The notes under the pieces are model-generated. The model was not told the origin of the DNA. It searched no databases and was given only the letters and a program-made list of their open reading frames with translations. From Chloroflexota bacterium (lineage in GTDB: Bacteria; Chloroflexota; Dehalococcoidia; Lucifugimonadales; Lucifugimonadaceae): DNA of 55,954 nt. This document shows positions 48,362-55,954 of this stretch, in pieces. The position numbers were made by a program, and so were the translations under genes. Where the stretch lies: NCBI GenBank assembly GCA_018649665.1, contig JABIHL010000151.1, positions 1-55,954 on the forward strand, written 5' to 3'. Position 1 is the stretch's first letter; every line of letters starts with the position of its first letter.

Positions 48362-49795
48362 ATGCCAAATCGTTCTTTCAGGGGAGTGGTGCGGGGTATT
48401 CGAGTACTAATCGCAGTGCTGATAACTCTGGCTGGCCTTATTGGGATATTGCTGCCCGCGCTCGAAGAATCTGCTCAGGCACAGTCAGCCGAGTCGGGGA
48501 ATCAACAGCCAAAGGTTCTTCTGGTTCGACTAGACGGTGCGATAGATGGTGTTTCTTCACAATTTATCGAACGGGGTCTCGACAGAGCTGAAGAAAAAGA
48601 TTTCCAGCTTGTCGTGTTGATGTTGAACACCCCTGGTGGGCTGCTGGACGCCACCAGAGACATCATTGAGTCGATTCTAGTGTCAGAGATACCCATAGCT
48701 GTCTATGTAGCTCCTGACGGCGCACAGGCGGCAAGCGCTGGAACGTTCGTTGGCGCTGCGGCACACATTTTGGCGATGGCGCCGACCACAAACATAGGCG
48801 CTGCATCGGTTGTTGGGGTCGATGGCGGTGATTTGCCAGACACATTGAGTCGAAAGGCATCCCAAGACGCAGCCGCGTTTATTCGAAGCATCGCTGAAAC
48901 GCGAGGTCGAAACGTGTCAGCACTCGAAGAGACGGTATTGTCGGCCAAAGCGTATTCGGCGTCAGAAGCGGTCGAGTTGGGAATTGCCGATTTGATCGCA
49001 GTTGACTACGACTCGCTTTTAGAACAGTTGGATGGTTATCCCGTTGATATCAACGGGGAAACTGTGGAATTGGCTATTAGTGGTGCGGTTACATCACAGA
49101 TCGATTTGAGTTTGCTAGAGCGTGTGCTGACGTTCATCTCAAATCCTAATATTGCTTTCCTTCTCGTATCACTTGGCGGGCTTGGCGTGATCGTGGAGCT
49201 TTGGAATCCGGGACTTTGGGTGCCAGGGACGTTAGGCGTTTTGTTCTTGGTTCTTGGGTGGGCTGGAGTTGGGCAGCTGCCGTTCTCTTGGGCAGGAGTG
49301 GCGTTAATCCTCTTGTCGATGTTGCTGTTCTATCTCGAAACGACCGCTCCTGGAATTGGTTACTTCGGCGTTGCTGGCACGGTGACTCTAATTCTGGGCG
49401 GAGTATTCCTGGTCGGTTTCTTCGGTAATCCGACCTTTACTGGGACTGATCCAGTCGTGAATCGATGGTTGCTTTCGATCGTTGGGGTTTCATTTGGGTC
49501 GTTAGTGTTGTGGTTTGCTTGGGAGCTTCGTAAAAGTACTAGGATATTGCTGTACGAAAGTCCAACTGCGGCAGCGAATATAGTCGGGGTTTCGGGCGTT
49601 GTGTCAGCTGATTTATCTCCTTCAGGTCAGGTTCTGGTAAATGGCGAGATCTGGTCTGGCGAGTATGGCGGAGACGGTGACAAAAACATCTCTGCGGGTA
49701 CAGAAGTAGAAGTGGTTTCGGTCGATGGTATTCATCTGAAAGTGAGACCATTGCGAACCGAAACAGGTACGGATAACGTATCGAGTAAAGATTGA
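48362..49795 (+). CDS. NfeD family membrane-bound serine protease (ClpP-like domain)
   Basis: LMLNTPGGLLDATRDIIESIL, YVAPDGAQAASAGTFVGAAAHILAMAPTTNIGAA; C-terminal NfeD OB-like domain; GGAG upstream of ATG at 48362. Confidence 0.92.
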   Translation: MPNRSFRGVVRGIRVLIAVLITLAGLIGILLPALEESAQAQSAESGNQQPKVLLVRLDGAIDGVSSQFIERGLDRAEEKDFQLVVLMLNTPGGLLDATRDIIESILVSEIPIAVYVAPDGAQAASAGTFVGAAAHILAMAPTTNIGAASVVGVDGGDLPDTLSRKASQDAAAFIRSIAETRGRNVSALEETVLSAKAYSASEAVELGIADLIAVDYDSLLEQLDGYPVDINGETVELAISGAVTSQIDLSLLERVLTFISNPNIAFLLVSLGGLGVIVELWNPGLWVPGTLGVLFLVLGWAGVGQLPFSWAGVALILLSMLLFYLETTAPGIGYFGVAGTVTLILGGVFLVGFFGNPTFTGTDPVVNRWLLSIVGVSFGSLVLWFAWELRKSTRILLYESPTAAANIVGVSGVVSADLSPSGQVLVNGEIWSGEYGGDGDKNISAGTEVEVVSVDGIHLKVRPLRTETGTDNVSSKD

Positions 49796-49838
49796 AACAA
49801 ATTTGGTTCGGGGATTCCCGTTCCATTAGGAGGTACTA

Positions 49839-50681
49839 ATGGCGTTTATCAACTTCGTTCGAGATTACGAGCGTGTTGCCCGTTTTCGACTGGGTAAGTT
49901 CGAAGGGATGATGGGGCCGGGAATCGTAATATCGCTCCCGATCATCCACCAGATCCAGAAGATCGACACACGTATAACTGTTCTTGATATCCCGCGTCAA
50001 ACGAACATCACCAAGGACAATGCGCCGATCGAGATCGATTTTTTGGTGTATCTCCGGGTCAACATCAATGACGCCCAGAAGGCTGTTCTTGAGGTTGAAG
50101 ATTACACAACTGCTGTAGTTGGACTTGCCACGACTACCCTTCGGGCGGTCATCGGTGAAATGAACCTTGACGACGTCTTCTCCCAGCGAGACAAGATCAA
50201 TGAGGTTCTTCGAACACGATTGGATTCCGAAACAGAGCGCTGGGGTATCAAAGTTACGAACGTAGAAATTCGTGAGATCGATCCTCCAAGAGACATTCAA
50301 GAGGCGATGAACCGCCAAATGACTGCTGAACGCATTCGCCGTGCGGTTGTTCTCGAGGCCGATGGTACTAAGCAAGCAGCGATTACAGTTGCTGAAGGTG
50401 AGAAGCAATCATCGATCCTAAAGGCAGAAGGTGACAGGCAGGCTGAGATTCTTGCGGCTGAAGGTGATCAGCAAGCGACTGTGCTTAGAGCTGGCGGTTA
50501 TGCCGAAGCCCTCGCGGCGATTCACAAGGTCGCTTCGGGCGTAGATGCAAACACCATGACGCTTCAGTACGTCGATGCCTTGAAGACGCTAGGCGAAGGC
50601 GAATCAACAAAATTCGTTCTACCGTTGGAACTAACAAAAATGCTAGGTGGACTTGGTAGTTTCACGTCGCAAGACGACTAA
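49839..50681 (+). CDS. SPFH/stomatin-family (slipin) protein
   Basis: RLGKFEGMMGPGIVISLPIIHQIQKIDTRITVLDIPRQTNITKDNAPIEIDFLVYLRV; start preceded by AGGAGG. Confidence 0.95.
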   Translation: MAFINFVRDYERVARFRLGKFEGMMGPGIVISLPIIHQIQKIDTRITVLDIPRQTNITKDNAPIEIDFLVYLRVNINDAQKAVLEVEDYTTAVVGLATTTLRAVIGEMNLDDVFSQRDKINEVLRTRLDSETERWGIKVTNVEIREIDPPRDIQEAMNRQMTAERIRRAVVLEADGTKQAAITVAEGEKQSSILKAEGDRQAEILAAEGDQQATVLRAGGYAEALAAIHKVASGVDANTMTLQYVDALKTLGEGESTKFVLPLELTKMLGGLGSFTSQDD

Positions 50682-50752
50682 AAAAAACGAATCAAAACGG
50701 GATCGAATTTCGGGTCGGAAAACGGATAAATAACGGACCTTGAATTTGCTCC

Positions 50753-50794
50753 AAATAGCCGGGCTCAGAGTTTTCTGTACCCGGCTATTTTTTT
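50753..50794 (+). terminator. Rho-independent terminator after the NfeD/SPFH operon
   Basis: 11-bp stem AAATAGCCGGG/CCCGGCTATTT followed by TTTT. Confidence 0.92.
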
Positions 50795-51669
50795 GTCTGA
50801 AATCAATCGGAATCGACAACCTGTGCGGAAGTTTGGGAAAAATATCGATCGTCACTTGGTTGAGTTCAAATATCCATTTCTTACATTCGGATTACATGCT
50901 AAACAGAACGGTAAACAATCCGTTTAATTGTACCGAACTGCGCCGCACATTGACCAGCGCAAGTTGTCGTCAATCTGCACAAAAAACAATCCAAACGAGG
51001 ATCGTGAAAGCGGCGCATATTTTGGCACTGAAAACTTTGCGCTGATTGACTTTGAAATACGGTAGTTCGGTGAGTGATTGGCCGAAGCATTGACTGACCC
51101 CTCGCGCAATGACCATCGAGTGCCCCTGGGGTAAATCGTACGGTCAGCAGTTGGGCAGAAAGGTTTCACTTCGGCTGCGAATACTTGTGTCGAGTGACCT
51201 ACAGCGAATCAGCTCGTACAAGCGACGATCCGATGCCGATAATGATTTACGCCGCTAATTCACTCGTTGAGTACTGCCGTGGCGATGCAGGCCCTCCCAA
51301 AACAGTGTTGTAGCCGCAGATGGATCGCCAGACACGCCGCACAGAACACCGAACGCTCCTTTATGAGTGACAACGACAGCCCATCCGTCACAGCAGTCAA
51401 TCTCAACACGACACTACAACAGGTAACAAGAACAACTGCAGTGCAATGCGCTTCAAAAATGCTTGCGTTGCGGCGGTATGGCGGCGTAATATACGGCGTA
51501 GTGATCGTCAGTACGGCGTGTTTATTGGAGTAACGCTGCTGGTGAAATAAATGGGGTTGGTCGTAAGCGGTGTTTGTGAGCTCTGTAATGACGCGAATGT
51601 CATCTATCTCGGCTCAAGCGCCTCTGTGGTCAAGCCTGCGTGTCCAATGTTGTAGTGAGGCTTATTTGT

Positions 51670-52479
51670 ATGGCAAAACTAGGTGATTACGAGTTTCCTG
51701 AAATCGGACTCGTCGAAAGCATCGAGCTTGGTCAAAAAATCGCTCGTGAATTCGCAGGCGAAGTATCTCGGCAAGGATTAGCTCGGTCGCTGGGAATGTC
51801 GGAGCGCGGCGGGGCGTTCTCCGCTCGTCTGGGTGCTCTGCGCATGTGGGGTGTAGCAGGTGGTCGGAGCCGGGTTCGAGTAACGAGGGATGGTTTACGC
51901 GCTGTAACGCCGCTCTCGGTCAAAGAGAGCGAAGATGCACGGATTAAACTCGCACGCAACGTCGCACTGTTTACTGAAATGTCGACACGTCTAGGTGACC
52001 AACCGTACGCCGCTGATCGATTCGCCGTTTTATTGGAAGAGCTTTCTGGTGCTGATCGAACCGAGGTCGCACGACGATTGGCATTGATCGATCGTATATT
52101 TAGTGAAGCTCGACCGTATCTGCCTAAAGATCAGTCAGTTCCAGTCGCCGAATCGGAGAATCCAGTCGGCAGTGCGTCACCATATGCGGCATCAGTTCAA
52201 GCGGAAACGGGTAGCACTGATCCTGTTTTCACCAGCAGCGCAACAAGTAGTGCGCCAATTGCGAGTGAACCCACACGGGACATCTTGCTTGGAGACCGAA
52301 TAGAACTTGGTTTACCGGATGGCAAACTATCGCTTCCTGAAACCCTCGCTAATTTAGATGCAGCGTTGACGGTTCTGTGGGCGAGAAGGCAGTTGGTAGC
52401 TGCTATTGATGCGGCTGAAGGGCGAGCCACGCCTACGCCGCCTAGAGATTTCTCTGGTTCGGCACAACGGCGTAAATAG
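51670..52479 (+). CDS. Hypothetical protein, possibly with winged-helix-like N-terminus
   Basis: ATG after GAGG; GLARSLGMSERGGAFSARLGALRMWGVAGGRSRVRVTRDGLRAV resembles a wHTH plus wing; charged helices follow. Confidence 0.75.
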   Translation: MAKLGDYEFPEIGLVESIELGQKIAREFAGEVSRQGLARSLGMSERGGAFSARLGALRMWGVAGGRSRVRVTRDGLRAVTPLSVKESEDARIKLARNVALFTEMSTRLGDQPYAADRFAVLLEELSGADRTEVARRLALIDRIFSEARPYLPKDQSVPVAESENPVGSASPYAASVQAETGSTDPVFTSSATSSAPIASEPTRDILLGDRIELGLPDGKLSLPETLANLDAALTVLWARRQLVAAIDAAEGRATPTPPRDFSGSAQRRK

Positions 52480-52509
52480 GAACCTGCGGGATCACACAGA
52501 TCAGCGGCT

Positions 52510-53475
52510 CTACGGCTTCAACAGCACTTTTTGAACACCCTGACCCGGTCCGGCCGCAGCTTCGTAGGCTTCTTGGGCTTCATCGAGCGGAATTACGTGC
52601 GAAACGATTGGCGTGAGATCTAATCGCTTGATCTGCATCGCTGTGACGATCTTCTTCGCATCTTCGTTCGTTGGCCAAGAGGCGGCCGACAACGTAACGC
52701 CTTCCGGCAGCACCACGCTGGGTTCCGACGATCTGGTATGACCGTAGGGTTCAGAGAAAATTATGAAACCACCCGGTCGAACCAAACTCACAGCCGTTTC
52801 GAATTCCGGTGCTTCTCGAACGGATCCGATTATCACAACGTCCATTTGTTTGATCGGTAGTGCATCGCTGCCGCTTAGCGCCTGATTTGCGAATCCTGAA
52901 GCTAGCGTTCGTCGCGCCGTGTGATCTTCGATGGCGATCAGCTGTTTCGAATTGCCAGCGTTTTTTAATGCGATCAACGCAGTCAATCCAATTGGATCAC
53001 ATCCAACGACTGCGTATGAACCTTCGGGTGATTCGCTCATAGCGGCTGCGGCAACATTTACACCCAGTCCAGCAGTTCCACCCGCGAGCACGGCACGTTC
53101 TTCGCCTGATGCGGCAATTTTTGTGAGAGTAGCGTCGGCGTTGGGGACTCGAACATATTCAGCGTGTCCTCCCGGAAGAGACGACGAGCCAAACAACTGA
53201 CTAGTGCCGTTCGAAGTGAGATGGCGAACTGTATTCGATACTAGATCGTCTAGGTCAATCCTCGAAACATCTGAACCTATCTCGACTACTATTCCGGCGA
53301 ATTCGCCGCCAGGCACTACGGCTTCTTCACCAGCACTGAAAAAGTGTTCGATATCCCAAGGGCCTATTGCCGCAGTTGTTACTAATACGATCGCATCAGT
53401 GGTCTCAATTAGAGCCGGTCGGGGGATTTCGATAATTTCGACTCGACCGTAGCAGGGGAATGAAAGGGCTTGCAT
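52510..53475 (-). CDS. Medium-chain (zinc-type) alcohol dehydrogenase-like oxidoreductase
   Basis: GPWDIEHFFSAGEEAVVPGGEFAGIVVEIGSDV; YAVVGCDPIGLTALIALKNAG. Confidence 0.88.
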   Translation of the reverse strand: MQALSFPCYGRVEIIEIPRPALIETTDAIVLVTTAAIGPWDIEHFFSAGEEAVVPGGEFAGIVVEIGSDVSRIDLDDLVSNTVRHLTSNGTSQLFGSSSLPGGHAEYVRVPNADATLTKIAASGEERAVLAGGTAGLGVNVAAAAMSESPEGSYAVVGCDPIGLTALIALKNAGNSKQLIAIEDHTARRTLASGFANQALSGSDALPIKQMDVVIIGSVREAPEFETAVSLVRPGGFIIFSEPYGHTRSSEPSVVLPEGVTLSAASWPTNEDAKKIVTAMQIKRLDLTPIVSHVIPLDEAQEAYEAAAGPGQGVQKVLLKP

Positions 53476-53481
53476 TGAGGC

Positions 53482-55323
53482 CTACAGGTGTTCTTTGAGC
53501 TGACGGGCCGTTTTCTCGGTCATTCCGGGTGAGGCTGCGATCTGCTCTTCCGATGCTTCCCGTATTCCCTTTACTGATCCGAAAGCTCGGATCAGCATTT
53601 TACGTCGTTTGGGCCCGATGCCGGGGACGCTGTCTAGAGCGGATTTTACTGACGACTTACCTCGAAGGTTGCGATGAAATGTAATTGCGAACCTGTGGGC
53701 TTCGTCTCGAGCTCGTTGCAGTAAAAACAGACCCTGAGAATTTCTGGGCATGATTACGGGTTCTGCTGCATCGGGCAGGAAAATCTCTTCTTCACGTTTT
53801 GCGATTGAAGCCAACTGGATATCTTGCAGTCCGAGAAACAACATCGCTTCTACAGCGGAAGAAAGTTGTCCTTTTCCGCCGTCGATTAAGACGAGATCGG
53901 GTGAGGCAGCAAAACTGGCGTTCTCTTCTCCGCCTTCTCTTGCGTTCTTAAGGCGTTTGAATCGACGAGTTAAGACTTCTTTCATCGACGCAAAATCATC
54001 GTTGCGATCGTGCGATTTGATCTTGAAACGGCGATAGTCGGACGAAAGCGGTTTTCCTTCTTGGAACACACTCATGCTGGCAACCGTGTTGGTTCCCTGA
54101 ATGTGGGATATGTCGTAGCACTCGATTCTGTTGGGTAGGGTGGGCAAGTTAAGCTGTTCTTGAAGTTCGGACATCGCCGATTCCATGCGAGTGGAATCTG
54201 ATATCCACTTCAACTTCAATTGTTCAAGGCCTTGCTCTGCATTTTCACTCACCATCTTGAGCAGCCGGCGTTTGGGACCGCGCTGTGGAATCGTTATTTC
54301 TACAGGTCCGTCTCTGCGTGATTCCAGCCACTGGTTAATAGTTTCAATTCGATTTATCGTTTCTGGGATGAGGATTCGCCTTGGCACGTGTGACGCCGAC
54401 GTATAGAACTGTTCGATGAACCTTGCAAGGATTTCATTGCCAGTTTCATCGCGAGTTCCGCTCATAGTGAAGTGATCACGGCCGATCAAATTCCCTTGGC
54501 GGACGAAGAATATTTCGACCCATGCTTCTTCTCCGCCATAGGCTGCGCCGATCACATCGAGATTTTCTCGACCGAGCCCGACAACTTTTTGCCCTTCGTA
54601 CACACGTTCGATTGCTTTGAGACGATCCCGAAGTGCTCCAGCTCGTTCAAATTCAAGTTGATCCGAAGCTTCGAGCATCGCTGTTTCTAGTTCGGTCACG
54701 ACTTCTTTCGTGTTCCCTTCCAGAAACATCAGAACTTGATCTATCACCTTGGAGTAGTCGAGCTTTGAGGCATATCCAGTGCATGGAGCGACGCAGCGCT
54801 TGATGTGGAATTCAAGGCATGGACGGTCATCAGTGCCTGTTATCGCCTTCGTGCAAGAACGGTAGGGGAAGAGTCTCTTAAGCAGGTCGAGGGTTTTTCG
54901 CACGCTTCCAGCCGATGCAAAAGGGCCGAAATATCGAGCTCCATCGTTTGCAGTGCGCCTTGTTACGTAGACTCGGGGAAACTCTTCTGCGAGATCGACC
55001 TTGATGTACGGGTAGGTCTTATCGTCTTTGAGTCGGACGTTGAAGCGAGGTTTGTGCTTCTTGATTAGCGAGTTTTCGAGCAGAAGTGCTTCTTGCTCAG
55101 ACTCGGTAACAATGAACTCGAAATCGGCAATTCTAGATACAAGCTCAGTAGTCTTCGCATCTAGGTTATTTTTTGATCCGAAATAAGAGCGGAGCCGGTT
55201 GCGCAGTGACGCCGACTTGCCGACGTAGAGAACTTTTCCTTCGGAGTCGCGATGAATGTACACCCCCGGTTTCAGGGGGACTGCTGCGAGTCGAGTCGAA
55301 AATGTTCGTGGTTCTGCTGGCAA
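53482..55323 (-). CDS. uvrC: Excinuclease ABC subunit UvrC
   Basis: GIY-YIG start PGVYIHRDSEGKVLYVGKSASLRNRLRSYF; CTKAI...RCVAPC; IECYDISHIQGT; DLVLIDGGKGQL; C-terminal HhH. Confidence 0.97.
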   Translation of the reverse strand: MPAEPRTFSTRLAAVPLKPGVYIHRDSEGKVLYVGKSASLRNRLRSYFGSKNNLDAKTTELVSRIADFEFIVTESEQEALLLENSLIKKHKPRFNVRLKDDKTYPYIKVDLAEEFPRVYVTRRTANDGARYFGPFASAGSVRKTLDLLKRLFPYRSCTKAITGTDDRPCLEFHIKRCVAPCTGYASKLDYSKVIDQVLMFLEGNTKEVVTELETAMLEASDQLEFERAGALRDRLKAIERVYEGQKVVGLGRENLDVIGAAYGGEEAWVEIFFVRQGNLIGRDHFTMSGTRDETGNEILARFIEQFYTSASHVPRRILIPETINRIETINQWLESRRDGPVEITIPQRGPKRRLLKMVSENAEQGLEQLKLKWISDSTRMESAMSELQEQLNLPTLPNRIECYDISHIQGTNTVASMSVFQEGKPLSSDYRRFKIKSHDRNDDFASMKEVLTRRFKRLKNAREGGEENASFAASPDLVLIDGGKGQLSSAVEAMLFLGLQDIQLASIAKREEEIFLPDAAEPVIMPRNSQGLFLLQRARDEAHRFAITFHRNLRGKSSVKSALDSVPGIGPKRRKMLIRAFGSVKGIREASEEQIAASPGMTEKTARQLKEHL

Positions 55324-55451
55324 TATAAAAACACGCTGTTCCGTTCTCGACCTGTTCAGTCGAGGACGGCTGTCTCGAATAACTCATTATTTAGTTCAGA
55401 AAATCGGGTTTGTTTTTCTTATTCAAGAAGAGCGAACCCAGCGATTTTGAA

Positions 55452-55730
55452 CTAGAGAGTGATGGTGAGAACCACGAGTACGAGTACTATTGCACCCGAA
55501 AGCGCACCCATTTTCTTGAGTTCAGCTGAGAGCGATCGTGTGTAGATCTCGGATCGCACACTGGCGCGCTGTGACGTCCGTTGGACTCGTGCTCGAACTC
55601 GCGGGGCACTCGCGGACGACGATGATTCGACAATGGCTGGCTCGTCGTCGCCTGCGTCTTCAGGTTGTTCCGACTGTACAAATACATTCGGCTTCGTGGT
55701 TCGACGGTTTTTTCGGGTATTTTTTGGCAT
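55452..55730 (-). CDS. Small C-terminally TM-anchored hypothetical protein
   Basis: Basic/polar N-terminus and C-terminal hydrophobic helix MGALSGAIVLVLVVLTITL. Confidence 0.55.
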   Translation of the reverse strand: MPKNTRKNRRTTKPNVFVQSEQPEDAGDDEPAIVESSSSASAPRVRARVQRTSQRASVRSEIYTRSLSAELKKMGALSGAIVLVLVVLTITL

Positions 55731-55757
55731 TTAACTAGTACAGAGAACTTAGATAGC

Positions 55758-55954
55758 TTATTCGGATGTGAGTTCAGATTGAGCGAAAGTAGATTCCGCC
55801 CATTTCAAACCCTTTTCGGACATCACTTTTGCGGCGTCGACAGTGACCTGAGTAGCGTACTCAAGCGAGACGTCGGAAGTGTTCCACATGAAATGATACA
55901 AGAACGGATCGATAGGGCTCGAATCAAATGCACGCTCGAAGTAGCGATGTTGGG
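55758..55954 (-). CDS. C-terminal part of an unidentified protein, truncated at window edge
   Basis: Manual minus-strand translation ...RYFERAFDSSPIDPFLYHFMWNTSDVSLEYATQVTVDAAKVMSEKGLKWAESTFAQSELTSE*. Confidence 0.6.
   Translation of the reverse strand, partial: QHRYFERAFDSSPIDPFLYHFMWNTSDVSLEYATQVTVDAAKVMSEKGLKWAESTFAQSELTSE

Noticed and set aside
51267-51533. 88-aa ORF in the post-SPFH intergenic region, possible mobile-element remnant
   Set aside because: No Shine-Dalgarno, no transposase motifs, no flanking inverted repeats with target duplication.
1-55954. CRISPR arrays, prophage or insertion sequences
   Set aside because: No regularly spaced direct repeats, no transposase, integrase or phage structural ORFs noticed on either strand.

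Overview
The window is about 56 kb and reads as an ordinary bacterial chromosome. My inference, from the repeated enolase-superfamily genes, the lipoprotein-type cytochromes and the overall gene style, is a marine Chloroflexota (SAR202-like) genome. No tool was run to confirm this. Main content: a MacAB-like efflux operon with a two-component system; an orphan OmpR-type regulator; a tRNA-Arg(TCT); a CaiB/MaoC/CitE-like CoA cluster; a formate dehydrogenase split by an in-frame TGA at the catalytic Sec/Cys position; larB; dnaN; trkH; a nitrous-oxide-reductase (nos) operon; four enolase-superfamily (mandelate racemase-like) genes with DapA-like, RraA-like, PhzF, MFS and SDR partners; a collagen-like/Cys-repeat lipoprotein; a Hcy-methyltransferase/MTHFR fusion; NfeD plus an SPFH protein; and uvrC. 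The strongest observations are: (1) a probable selenocysteine formate dehydrogenase with a SECIS-like hairpin just after the TGA; (2) a single-chain NosD-TM-NosF fusion next to a NosZ with a lipoprotein signal peptide; (3) a predicted surface lipoprotein with a collagen-like stalk and seven repeats each carrying a C-x4-C motif. No CRISPR array, prophage or transposase was seen.
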